DNA from: Flavobacterium frigidarium DSM 17623
GTDB taxonomy: Bacteria > Bacteroidota > Bacteroidia > Flavobacteriales > Flavobacteriaceae
Direction of reading: 5' to 3'
DNA length: 64,000 nucleotides
Assembly: GCF_000425505.1 (NCBI RefSeq)
Contig: NZ_AUDO01000011.1
Location: 1 to 64,000 of the forward strand
The translations under genes and the position numbers were made by a program. Below the pieces are notes generated by a model that searched no databases, was not told the DNA's origin, and was given only the letters and a program-made list of their open reading frames with translations. This document shows, piece after piece, positions 55,201-63,709 of the stretch; within the stretch, counting starts at the first letter, position 1, and every line of letters begins with the position of its first letter.

Positions 55201-56547
55201 TTAAATTCCTAGGAAATTACTAGGAGTGATTTTCATTAATTCAGCTTTTATTTCGTCTGAAACATCAAGTGTCGCAATAAAACCGTGAATTGCTTTTTTA
55301 TCAATCGCTTCATTCGTTCTTGTTAATCCTTTCAACGCTTCATATGGGTTTGGATATCCTTCACGACGTAAAATAGTTTGAATTGCCTCAGCAACTACAG
55401 CCCAGTTTTTCTCTAAATCTTCGTGAAATTTAGGTTCGTTTAATAATAGTTTATTCAAGCCTTTTAGTGTTGCTTCAAAACCAATGATGGTATGTCCAAT
55501 TGGTACACCCACATTTCTTAAAACAGTGCTATCTGTTAGATCGCGCTGTAATCGTGATAAAGGTAATTTTGCCGAAAGGTGTTCAAATATAGCATTTGCT
55601 ATTCCTAAATTCCCTTCTGAATTTTCAAAGTCAATCGGATTAACTTTATGTGGCATCGCCGAAGATCCAATCTCCCCAGCTTTTATTTTTTGCTTGAAGT
55701 ATTCCATTGAAACATACGTCCAAATATCTCTATCCAAGTCAATGATAATAGTATTGATTCGTTTTAAAGCATCAAAAAATGCTGCAAAATGATCGTAATG
55801 TTCGATTTGTGTTGTTGGGAAAGAATGGTGTAACCCTAAATTGTCTTCTACAAATTTACTTCCAAACTGTTTCCAGTCAATATTTGGATACGCAACGTGA
55901 TGTGCATTGTAGTTTCCTGTTGCACCACCAAATTTAGCTGCGAACGGAATATTAAATAACAAACGCATTTGCTCTTCTAAACGCTCAACAAAAACCAATA
56001 TTTCTTTACCCAAACGAGTAGGAGATGCCGGTTGTCCGTGTGTGCGTGCAAGCATTGGCACGGCAGCCCATTCTACACTCAACTCTTTTAATTTAGACGT
56101 TAATCCAATAAGTGATGGCATGTAAACTTTTTCAAAAGCTTCTTTTGTCGAAAGAGGAATTGCTGTATTATTAATATCTTGAGATGTTAATCCAAAATGG
56201 ATGAACTCTTTGTATTGTGATAAATTTAATTTTTCAAAAGCATCTTTAATAAAATACTCTACTGCTTTAACATCATGATTAGTAACCTTTTCAGTTTCTT
56301 TAATCCAAAGCGCATCCTCAGTTGAGAAATTTTTGTAAATGTTACGCAAGCTTTCAAACAACTCTGGTTTTACAGCTGCAAGTTGTGGCAAAGGCGCTTC
56401 ACATAAAGCGATAAAATATTCGATTTCAACTAATACGCGGTATTTGATCAAAGCCTCTTCAGAGAAAAATGGCGCTAATGAAAGGGTTTTACTTCTATAT
56501 CGTCCGTCGATTGGTGATATAGCATTCAATTCGTTTAAAGTAGTCAT
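55201..56547 (-). CDS. purB: Adenylosuccinate lyase
   Basis: Acts twice in purine synthesis, releasing fumarate from SAICAR and from adenylosuccinate. The 448-residue protein starts TLNELNAISPIDGRYRSKT. It contains KETEKVTNHDVKAVEYF, FGLTSQDINNTAI, ARTHGQPASPT and the flexible signature loop GEIGSSAMPHKVNPIDFE with catalytic Ser. The frame extends 40 codons upstream (to 56667), but that would overlap the cobB gene, and a TATATTTG element at 56573-56580 lies inside it, so the ATG at 56547 is chosen. Confidence 0.96.
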   Translation of the reverse strand: MTTLNELNAISPIDGRYRSKTLSLAPFFSEEALIKYRVLVEIEYFIALCEAPLPQLAAVKPELFESLRNIYKNFSTEDALWIKETEKVTNHDVKAVEYFIKDAFEKLNLSQYKEFIHFGLTSQDINNTAIPLSTKEAFEKVYMPSLIGLTSKLKELSVEWAAVPMLARTHGQPASPTRLGKEILVFVERLEEQMRLLFNIPFAAKFGGATGNYNAHHVAYPNIDWKQFGSKFVEDNLGLHHSFPTTQIEHYDHFAAFFDALKRINTIIIDLDRDIWTYVSMEYFKQKIKAGEIGSSAMPHKVNPIDFENSEGNLGIANAIFEHLSAKLPLSRLQRDLTDSTVLRNVGVPIGHTIIGFEATLKGLNKLLLNEPKFHEDLEKNWAVVAEAIQTILRREGYPNPYEALKGLTRTNEAIDKKAIHGFIATLDVSDEIKAELMKITPSNFLGI

Positions 56548-56572
56548 TGGTGTGTTATTTATTGGAAAAGCA

Positions 56573-56580
56573 CAAATATA
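56573..56580 (-). promoter_or_regulatory. -7 element of purB promoter
   Basis: Minus-strand TATATTTG followed by TGC, 25 bases ahead of the chosen purB start. It also excludes the longer frame beginning at 56667. Confidence 0.55.
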
Positions 56581-56614
56581 AACCTTTAAAAGCAATTTAG
56601 AAAAGGAATAATTT

Positions 56615-57307
56615 TTAAATAAATTGATGCAACATCTTTTGTAATTCAAGCATTCCGCTTGAAGCAATATCGGTAATCACATGCAATTCGTTTCTTAAAT
56701 TCGGAATTTTGATTGGTTTGGGGTCTAGATAAAAAACGGGTGTATTGGCTTTTGTAAAGTCAATTAATCCTGCCGCTGGATATACCTGTAACGAGGTTCC
56801 TATTACGGCAAAATAATCTGCTAGTTCTGTGATTTCGACTGCCTCTTCTAGAGCTGGAACTTCCTCACCAAACCAAACAATATGCGGACGTAGTTGGTGA
56901 TTATTAGGATCGACGTCCTCAAAATTTAAATCCTCTTTCCAATCCAGAATATAATTGTAATCTACAGTGCTTCTCACTTTTAAAAGTTCGCCATGCAAGT
57001 GCAATACTTTTTTACTTCCGGCTCGTTCGTGTAAATCATCAACATTTTGCGTAATAATATGCACATCAAAATCTTCTTGTAACTTAGCTAGAATCAGGTG
57101 CGCAGCATTAGGTGTTACCTCTTTGAGTTGTTTGCGACGTTGGTTATAGAAATCGAGTACAAGCGCTGGGTTTTTACGCCAACCCTCTGGTGTTGCAACA
57201 TCCTGTACATTATGTCCTTCCCACAATCCATCACTGTCTCTAAAGGTTTTTATACCACTTTCGGCACTAATTCCTGCTCCTGTTAAAACCACTAACTTCT
57301 TCTTCAT
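56615..57307 (-). CDS. cobB: Sir2-family NAD-dependent protein deacylase
   Basis: A 230-residue sirtuin. The NAD fold has VLTGAGISAESGIKTFRDSDG and the catalytic His in VLHLHGEL, with THNVDD-type NVDDLHERAG and GTSLQVYPAAG. The Tyr-x-x-Arg pair in DFYNQRRK identifies class III (desuccinylase/demalonylase) sirtuins. The region between HLHGELLK and HIVWFGE, where most sirtuins carry two CxxC zinc knuckles, has no cysteine here. This appears to be usual for Bacteroidota members. It removes acyl groups from lysines. It lies upstream of purB in the same orientation. Confidence 0.9.
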   Translation of the reverse strand: MKKKLVVLTGAGISAESGIKTFRDSDGLWEGHNVQDVATPEGWRKNPALVLDFYNQRRKQLKEVTPNAAHLILAKLQEDFDVHIITQNVDDLHERAGSKKVLHLHGELLKVRSTVDYNYILDWKEDLNFEDVDPNNHQLRPHIVWFGEEVPALEEAVEITELADYFAVIGTSLQVYPAAGLIDFTKANTPVFYLDPKPIKIPNLRNELHVITDIASSGMLELQKMLHQFI

Positions 57308-57316
57308 TGTATATTT

Positions 57317-57414
57317 AATTTGGGCGTGTTCGCAAGGGCGACCGGGCTTTCTGCTATATCTTTACTCGCTTACAAAGCTCATAAAGGATGCCGCGACAAT
57401 CCCTCACGCAAATT
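57317..57414. repeat. Dispersed intergenic repeat with inverted ends (second family)
   Basis: A 98-bp segment bounded by AATTTGGGCGTG (57317-57328) and CACGCAAATT (57405-57414), which are inverted copies of each other apart from a two-base gap. It is noticeably richer in G and C than the flanking DNA. The interior shows GCGACCGGGCTTTC and AAGGATGCCGCGACAATCCC. I recall repeats of this form between genes of Flavobacterium species. It lies between divergent cobB and the TrmH-type gene and codes for nothing. Confidence 0.5.
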
Positions 57415-57499
57415 GGATGAATTTTTATATTTTGTTCTTAATAAAGCAAGAGTAGTAATCTCAACTTGCTTTAGAAAGTATAAAGCTAGTCTTTTTTAC

Positions 57500-57507
57500 T
57501 ATTTTTG
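57500..57507 (+). promoter_or_regulatory. -7 element of TrmH-family gene
   Basis: TATTTTTG followed by CAGC, 16 bases before the ATG at 57524. Confidence 0.5.
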
Positions 57508-57523
57508 CAGCAAATAAAAAAGT

Positions 57524-58186
57524 ATGACTGATTTAAAGTACCTAGAATTTCTTGAAAATATTTTAACTGATAATCGCAAAGAGAAATTCTTAAAAGTGCT
57601 AGAAAATAGAACCAATCATTTTACAATTGCTGTTGAAGACATTTTTCAAATGCACAATACCAGTGCCGTAATGCGCAGTTGTGAAGTCTTTGGTATTCAA
57701 GAATTGAATGTTATTGAAGAACGCTACGGAAAAAGTATCGATAAGGAAATAGCTATGGGAGCTCAAAAATGGGTCGATATCAACACTTTCGATTCTGTTA
57801 CTAGTTGCTTAGATACCGTAAAAAGTAAAGGATACCAAATCATAGCTACCACACCGCATGAGAACGATTGCCTGATGGAAGATTTTGATATTACAAAACC
57901 AAGTGCTTTATTTTTTGGTACTGAACGTGACGGACTTTCCGAAGAGATTTTAAAACGTGCCGACGGTTTTTTAAAAATACCAATGGTAGGATTTACAGAG
58001 AGTTTAAATATCTCTGTTTCTGCAGCGATAATCATCCAGAATTTAACCAATAGGTTGCGACAATCTAATATTGATTGGAAATTAAGTGAAGAGGAAATGC
58101 TGGTAAAAAGATTAGCCTGGGCAAAAAGTTCGATAAAAGATATTAAGCGTATTGAAGCGCGTTATTTTGAAGAAAACCCTAACTAA
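57524..58186 (+). CDS. trmH: tRNA/rRNA 2'-O-ribose methyltransferase, TrmH family
   Basis: A 220-residue SPOUT methyltransferase. ILTDNRKEKFLKVLENRTNHFTIAVEDI and NTSAVMRSCEVFGI open the domain. ALFFGTERDGLSEEIL, IPMVGFTESLNISVSAAI and the C-terminal RLAWAKSSIKDIKRIE match TrmH, which makes Gm18 in tRNA. The catalytic Arg (NTSAVMRSC) and Ser/Asn knot residues are present. The length matches TrmH (about 220) better than RlmB (about 245), so Gm18 is the first guess. Confidence 0.88.
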   Translation: MTDLKYLEFLENILTDNRKEKFLKVLENRTNHFTIAVEDIFQMHNTSAVMRSCEVFGIQELNVIEERYGKSIDKEIAMGAQKWVDINTFDSVTSCLDTVKSKGYQIIATTPHENDCLMEDFDITKPSALFFGTERDGLSEEILKRADGFLKIPMVGFTESLNISVSAAIIIQNLTNRLRQSNIDWKLSEEEMLVKRLAWAKSSIKDIKRIEARYFEENPN

Positions 58187-58240
58187 ATTCATTAATAATT
58201 TAAAAAGTATCCTAATACGATTCAGTGCTTTTGTATCACT

Positions 58241-59338
58241 TTATTTTAAACGGCCGTTTCTTATGGTTACGCTTATCAATTTATAGCCTTCATCAGTTCT
58301 TAAAAATTCGAAATTATTTTGGGTATATCTTTTTTTCTTACCATGGGAAATGACAACTGAAAGCGTGGGATACTTGTTATCAATTGATTCACCACAATCA
58401 TTATAATATTTTTTGAAACTATCTTCATTAAATATAAAATTATTGAGACCGCTATTATATATAAAATAGTCTGTACTGGGCTTTTTAATCTCCAACAAAT
58501 TATTTTTTAAGACTTTAAAATTATTAGTTATAAATGACTGTCGGTCTGTTTTCATCCAGTTGTCTGCAGTTTCCCAGCTGATAGTTTCATTACTGGCATC
58601 GACCAATTTTTCTATTGTTAAATCATTTAGTAAGTCGTTTTCTAACCACTGTTTGAATTCTTTATCATAATCAATAAAAGAATAATAGCTGCCGTCTGTA
58701 CCTAAAAATGAAGTTCTTGTAGAATCTATAGGAACGGCATTTGTAATTTGGAGCGAGAAAAAATTTAGATTTGAGTTGGTTGCAAAATTTTCGATTAAAA
58801 CAGTATTATTAGTATTTATTAATAGCTCTTGACCACCTGACCAGCTATAATGTTCTCCATCTCTCGACTGTTTTTTCTCAGCACCTTTAAGAGCGATTAA
58901 CATGCCATTACTTACGCGACTTAATTCATTGTATGTAGCAGGTATAACGACGGCTCCGTTTTTATCGAATAAACCTGTTTTATCCTGCTCATGATCTTTA
59001 AAGCGAATAAAGCCTTCTGTTTCACAATCAAAACCGTTGTCAAAAATATGGAGGCTATCTTGGTCCACTTTTTTGCCAGCTTTAGTGAGGTAATAACTTT
59101 TCCACTTTCCTTCTTGAGTATGTTCTACGACAGCGATTATGTTCCTAAAATAGTTAGCTTGAATATTGAAGTTAAATTTAGGTTCTATCTGTACAACTTG
59201 GCGAGCATCTTTGAAGCCTACAGCAGTAGAATCTTTATTGTAAAATACAGTCCACAATTCATTGTTTTGAGCATGTAAATTGACCTTTAACAGTAAAAAA
59301 TAAGCGATAAAGAGGATTGTTTTAATTCTAGAATTCAT
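58241..59338 (-). CDS. WG-repeat-like exported protein
   Basis: A 365-residue protein with a signal peptide (ILFIAYFLLLKVNLHAQ). Residues ~25-145 contain repeats like KDHEQDKTGLFDKNGAVVIPATYNELSRV, resembling the WG (KWG) beta repeat though with few intact copies. The rest is unassigned. It sits alone between the TrmH-type gene and the PepSY operon. The function is unknown; it could be a periplasmic or surface protein. Confidence 0.7.
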   Translation of the reverse strand: MNSRIKTILFIAYFLLLKVNLHAQNNELWTVFYNKDSTAVGFKDARQVVQIEPKFNFNIQANYFRNIIAVVEHTQEGKWKSYYLTKAGKKVDQDSLHIFDNGFDCETEGFIRFKDHEQDKTGLFDKNGAVVIPATYNELSRVSNGMLIALKGAEKKQSRDGEHYSWSGGQELLINTNNTVLIENFATNSNLNFFSLQITNAVPIDSTRTSFLGTDGSYYSFIDYDKEFKQWLENDLLNDLTIEKLVDASNETISWETADNWMKTDRQSFITNNFKVLKNNLLEIKKPSTDYFIYNSGLNNFIFNEDSFKKYYNDCGESIDNKYPTLSVVISHGKKKRYTQNNFEFLRTDEGYKLISVTIRNGRLK

Positions 59339-59468
59339 ACGGTATTATTTCATTTTGGTAATTCTTGATACTCAAAGGTAACTAATTAGACTGCTGCCAC
59401 CATGTTTTTAACTTAGGTCTTTCGGTTGGATTTTATTAAATCGGGAATGTCTATGGTATATATCAAAA

Positions 59469-59513
59469 TACCACAGTTTTCGAAAAGTAAATCGATAACT
59501 GTGGCATTTTTTA
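59469..59513 (-). terminator. Terminator after PepSY operon
   Basis: CCACAGTT (59471-59478) and AACTGTGG (59497-59504), with an inner TCGA pair in the loop. T-rich flanks lie on both sides. It lies about 30 bases beyond the PepSY stop. The stem is short, so confidence is moderate. Confidence 0.55.
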
Positions 59514-59537
59514 AAAATAAAGAGTGAGATTTCTGTT

Positions 59538-61067
59538 TTATTTTTTCTTTATAAATAAATACAATCCCATCAAGCTAACCGTTAAAACTCCTAGTGCAGC
59601 TAAGGCAGTGACTAAATCATGAATGTTTTTACCAGCCCAATCCATAAATAGAAATTTATGTAAGATGGCAAAACTATAGCCTTCTAAACGATCACCACTT
59701 TCGACAAATGCCGCCAATCTTGAAGTGCTAGGTTCGATATATATTGTTGTATCATCATCAGTGCTATATTTCAGTTTAATTACTGGCAAGCGCTTGTTTA
59801 CAAAACCGTATTCTCGATTATCAAATTGGTACAAATAATCAGTTTCCACTAATTTTGCGTTTTTTATTGCCGAGTCACTGTTTGTAATCATACAGCAATC
59901 CGATGTTGCCTCTTGTTCTGGCGCGGCCACCATCTTAGTGAATTTTTCTGCTAAAAATGTGGCATAGGCAATTTCAATATTTTCTTTTTGAACAGCAGTT
60001 TTGTAATTAAAATAAATGTTTTTAGATTCTTTATCTTCATTTTCGAGTAAGCCAACTTGCAAATAGATGGTATTTCTAAATTGAATGAGCGAGTAGTTAG
60101 CCCAGTTAGAATCTGGTTTTACTAGTGCGTTTGCTGTAACAAGATCAGCCGTGTTAAACGTAGGAGCGTAGGCCATCTTGTCTAAGGTGTATGGCTCAAA
60201 CTTTTTTGTAGCGTGATAACCACCACTAAATACAAAGGTAAGAGTAACTAGTGAGACCGCAATTCCTATTTTTCGATGGTGCTTTTTAAACTTACTTTGG
60301 TTATCAGTTACAGGGACTTTTTTAAATACTTTATAGAAAAAACCATAAATAAGTACACCGCTCAATGTAGATAATCCAATAATGGTAAGCAATAACAACA
60401 TCACGCTTATTTGTAAGGTCTTGTTAGTAATGGCTTCAAGAAAATTCCAATTATGGAAATTGTCAAAAACCCACAGTTGGATTTTTCTAGAAGTAGGATT
60501 GTAGGTGGCTAACTTACTTGATGTAGTTTCGACATAAACATCTATATCGTCATTTCGATCGAAGTTTAACTTCCAAACAGGTAGGTAGCGATTTACATAT
60601 TTGTATTCTCCATCAAAACTTGTTTGCATTGCAATAGAAGACAGCTTACTTTGCTGATCGGCTATGAAGTAACGAGAAAGCCATTCGGCATATTTAGTGT
60701 CTCCGTTTGCTAATAGTTTGCCATCTAGCGCATTGAAATACAAAACTTCATTTGCCACCAACGTTTTAACTTGATAATAAGTAGCATTATTAAACGCTAC
60801 CATTCTAAAGTTTTTAAATTGCTTGATGCTATTTTTAACAAGCACATCATGAATTGACATATTAATTTGCTCCTGATTTAAAGGAGTTTCTTCTAGTTTT
60901 TCATGAGCAATAGTAGGCTTGAACCAATGTGCCATTACTGGATGCATTAATCCTGACAAACACCAAAAAATCACTGGAATTACGGTAATGATCCCTAACG
61001 TGCGATGCCATTTATACATGTTTTGTTTGAGTTTTTTAACCCATTTGCTTTGTTTATTCTTAATCAT
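59538..61067 (-). CDS. PepSY-associated membrane protein (reductase-like), metal uptake operon
   Basis: A 509-residue inner-membrane protein with four main helices (~23-45, ~213-240, ~268-288, ~480-503). The first, LGIITVIPVIFWCLSGLMHPV, carries the His/Ser pattern of PepSY-TM proteins, and two PepSY-like periplasmic domains follow. The motif KWHRTLGI with HHRKIGI later suggests paired haem or metal-binding His, as in PepSY-type ferric-siderophore reductases. It starts six bases after the TonB receptor. Likely role: reduction or inner-membrane handling of the imported metal chelate. Confidence 0.85.
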   Translation of the reverse strand: MIKNKQSKWVKKLKQNMYKWHRTLGIITVIPVIFWCLSGLMHPVMAHWFKPTIAHEKLEETPLNQEQINMSIHDVLVKNSIKQFKNFRMVAFNNATYYQVKTLVANEVLYFNALDGKLLANGDTKYAEWLSRYFIADQQSKLSSIAMQTSFDGEYKYVNRYLPVWKLNFDRNDDIDVYVETTSSKLATYNPTSRKIQLWVFDNFHNWNFLEAITNKTLQISVMLLLLTIIGLSTLSGVLIYGFFYKVFKKVPVTDNQSKFKKHHRKIGIAVSLVTLTFVFSGGYHATKKFEPYTLDKMAYAPTFNTADLVTANALVKPDSNWANYSLIQFRNTIYLQVGLLENEDKESKNIYFNYKTAVQKENIEIAYATFLAEKFTKMVAAPEQEATSDCCMITNSDSAIKNAKLVETDYLYQFDNREYGFVNKRLPVIKLKYSTDDDTTIYIEPSTSRLAAFVESGDRLEGYSFAILHKFLFMDWAGKNIHDLVTALAALGVLTVSLMGLYLFIKKK

Positions 61068-61073
61068 TTTGGC

Positions 61074-63230
61074 TTATTTTTTAAGTGAGAAATTATATTG
61101 TAATCCTACTAAAAAAGTTCGCGGCGCAGCAGCAGTAAAGGTTGATTGCGAACTTTCTAAATTTCCTCTACTGGCGTTGTAAGCATATAGTTTATCTGTT
61201 ACATTTAATATGTTTCCGTAGATTTCGACATTTTTATATTGGTATCCAAAACGGGCATTAAATAAATTATAACCTGCATATTTTACCGTGTTGACTTGAT
61301 TTTGATAATAACTGCTGATATATTGCCATTCTACTGCAGCTCTAAAATTTGGCAGCCAATTTGGATAGTAGCTCACCTCTGAATTTCCAGCCCATCTTGG
61401 CGCCTGTGGCATTTCGTACCCACCTAAATTTTGCAGTGTGTCAGTAATTTTATCAGACACAGCAAAGTCAATGTAACGGTGCTCAGCAACAGTTCCGCCT
61501 ACGCGAAGATTCCATTGTGTATTGGGTTTGTAATTGAAACCAAATTCAATCCCCTTATGGCTTGTTTTTCCTGCAGAACGGTAATCTGTGGAGTTATCTT
61601 CTAGCCTGATACTTAACAATTCATTTGTTCCTTCCATATAGTATAAGGCATAGTCAAAACTAAATTTATTTTCGAATAGAGATAGCCAACCGCCCACTTC
61701 AAAGTTTTCGAATGTGGCAGGCTGTAAATTATAGTAAAATTCTGCGGGTACAGCTGTAGCTCCGCCCGTTCCAGACTTAGCTCTAAAAATTGAGGTGATT
61801 CCCGGAGGTGCAAATCCTTGAGAATAATTACCGTAAAAACCAGTTTCCTTAAGCGGGTTGTAATTGACTCCTGCTTTAAAAGTAAATTTATCATAGGTTT
61901 TTGCACCTACAGAATTATCTAAAGCATTCTCATAATTCAGTTTCATCGCATCATAGCGTCCACCTACCGTTACAATCAATTCTTGGATAGGGCTGAAACT
62001 AATTTGGTTAAATAACGCTGTATTATAAATGTCAGCAGTGTAATCAGCAAGTTTAACATCAGGAAGTTCAGCAACTATTTGATATTGATTGACTGTTTGT
62101 TTACCAATCTCCCCAGGATTTAGTTCAGCTTCTAATTGAATTAAATATGCATTGTAAGTAACAGGCGAAAAGTCAAATGAAGCACCGCTTACCATAGTTG
62201 TATTCCAAAAATCAAATTTTTGAGTATGTTGAGCTAAGGCTCCGTAGCTTTTAAAATTATTGGTGTTAATTTCACCAGTAGCTGTAGTTGGATTGATTGT
62301 TGGACTCCAACGAATACCGTATGATGGATTTTGGCCTAATTTATTATCTCTATGATAAACTGTTAGTGCTGAATTTGAATTGCTATTCCAGTCATGCTCT
62401 AAGGTTAATCGTGTACGTAAAGCATCAGATTTTCTATAGGTAAAGTCAGATGTACTAGTGTAATTCCTATTGTTAAAGTCACTTTCATTTACGCTACCAC
62501 TCATATCTGAAAAATATTTTCCAATCATGGTATTGCTTATCAGACGTGTATTATCAGTAATCGCATAGTCAACGCGCACATTAATATTGTCTTTATTGTA
62601 ATCAGAATGTGCCATCCATGAATTTTCTTGGATGCTCGAAATTCCAGCGATGTGAAAACCGACTTTACCTATAGTAGCACCAGCGGCAACCTGTACTCGC
62701 TTATAACCCCAGTTGTCTGCTTGAACGCCTACTTTAAATTCGGGATAAAATGAAGGTTTTTGAGATATTAAGTTGATGGTTCCCCCGATAGCTTCGGGCC
62801 CATATAGCGAGGACACAGGTCCTCTTACCACTTCAATAGACTGTAAGTTAAACTGATTGATTTCGAGTAACGCGTTATGGTTAAAAACGCCCAAAGGTCT
62901 AATAGGTAAGCCATCTTCAAGGTATAGGTAATAGCTAGAATAGGAAATAGGCTGTCTTATCGACATAGCGTGCTGCTCATTTCCTAGATTCACCATGACA
63001 ACTCCTGGAACTTTATTTGCGATCTCATATAACGAGGAGGCTTTAGTCTCATCGATGGTCTTGGCGGTAATTTTACTAATTGCGACAGGAGTTTCTCTAC
63101 GCAAGGTTTTTGTTCTATTTGCGGTAATAAAAACATCTTCTAATATTGTTGATGTGCTGTCTTTTTTCTGAGTATTTTGGGCATAGGAGATTTGTCCTAA
63201 TAGTATTAGGATTGCGACTATTTTTTTCAT
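61074..63230 (-). CDS. TonB-dependent siderophore/metal receptor
   Basis: A 718-residue outer-membrane receptor without the regulatory-like domain. It has signal peptide MKKIVAILILLGQISYAQ, the plug from ~33 (ILEDVFITANRTKTLRRETPVAI) with VEVVRGPVSSLYGPEAIGGTI, and a 22-strand barrel ending YNFSLKK. Its plug is of the FecA/FhuA/OprC type. Its partners, a PepSY membrane protein downstream and a small Cys-motif protein upstream, point to iron- or copper-chelate import. The SxSYYLYLEDGLPIRP plug segment is typical of Bacteroidota members. No Fur box could be confirmed. Confidence 0.9.
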   Translation of the reverse strand: MKKIVAILILLGQISYAQNTQKKDSTSTILEDVFITANRTKTLRRETPVAISKITAKTIDETKASSLYEIANKVPGVVMVNLGNEQHAMSIRQPISYSSYYLYLEDGLPIRPLGVFNHNALLEINQFNLQSIEVVRGPVSSLYGPEAIGGTINLISQKPSFYPEFKVGVQADNWGYKRVQVAAGATIGKVGFHIAGISSIQENSWMAHSDYNKDNINVRVDYAITDNTRLISNTMIGKYFSDMSGSVNESDFNNRNYTSTSDFTYRKSDALRTRLTLEHDWNSNSNSALTVYHRDNKLGQNPSYGIRWSPTINPTTATGEINTNNFKSYGALAQHTQKFDFWNTTMVSGASFDFSPVTYNAYLIQLEAELNPGEIGKQTVNQYQIVAELPDVKLADYTADIYNTALFNQISFSPIQELIVTVGGRYDAMKLNYENALDNSVGAKTYDKFTFKAGVNYNPLKETGFYGNYSQGFAPPGITSIFRAKSGTGGATAVPAEFYYNLQPATFENFEVGGWLSLFENKFSFDYALYYMEGTNELLSIRLEDNSTDYRSAGKTSHKGIEFGFNYKPNTQWNLRVGGTVAEHRYIDFAVSDKITDTLQNLGGYEMPQAPRWAGNSEVSYYPNWLPNFRAAVEWQYISSYYQNQVNTVKYAGYNLFNARFGYQYKNVEIYGNILNVTDKLYAYNASRGNLESSQSTFTAAAPRTFLVGLQYNFSLKK

Positions 63231-63325
63231 TTTAGATCAAAATAAATTATAATATAAGTGATTGCTTATAGCGATAAGCCATAAGAAAGTTTTCTGTATT
63301 GAAACAGACCTTTATTTATTATAAT

Positions 63326-63709
63326 TTAAACGAGGGGAGGGCGGAATAAAACAAAAGCAATTGTCTTAGGCTTTTTGGTCAAGCCAACAAAGTTTTTTTG
63401 TCTCTTTTGTGGAACAGATAGAGCATGTACTTTATAATCTACAGGTGTAGCAGTGTACACTAATTCAGATTTCTCTTTTATATTGCTATTGTCCATTCTT
63501 TTTTCGTTGTCATCGTATTTCTTCAAACTTTTTAAAAGTTCGCATCGACCATTACAACTGTTATTAATATTGTCTCTTTGGACGCAAATAGTTTTCGAAA
63601 TTTGATCTTGTGCCAACTTGAATTGCGTGTATATCACAATACTACCTAAAGTAGGGAGCATCAAGAACAGTGATAGTAAGGTCGCAAAAAAGAGCTTCAA
63701 TTTCTTCAA
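63326..63709 (-). CDS. Small membrane-anchored Cys-motif protein of metal-uptake operon
   Basis: A 127-residue protein with one N-terminal hydrophobic segment (LFFATLLSLFLMLPTLGSIVIYT), likely an uncleaved anchor. The periplasmic part has KTICVQRDNINNSCNGRCELLK: three cysteines spaced C-x(10)-C-x(3)-C. Such proteins are regularly found ahead of TonB receptors in Flavobacteria, sometimes in copper or iron loci. The motif suggests metal or thiol chemistry. It is the first gene of the operon, 95 bases before the receptor start, with a small hairpin (GCTTAT..ATAAGC, 63264-63279) in the gap. I do not know a characterised homologue. Confidence 0.72.
   Translation of the reverse strand: MKKLKLFFATLLSLFLMLPTLGSIVIYTQFKLAQDQISKTICVQRDNINNSCNGRCELLKSLKKYDDNEKRMDNSNIKEKSELVYTATPVDYKVHALSVPQKRQKNFVGLTKKPKTIAFVLFRPPLV

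Noticed and set aside
56548-56667. 40-codon N-terminal extension of purB
   Set aside because: Overlaps the cobB gene, contains a promoter element and has no similarity to adenylosuccinate lyase.
57320-57517. 65-codon frame in the cobB/trmH gap
   Set aside because: It lies mostly in the repeat with inverted ends, with no recognisable protein character.
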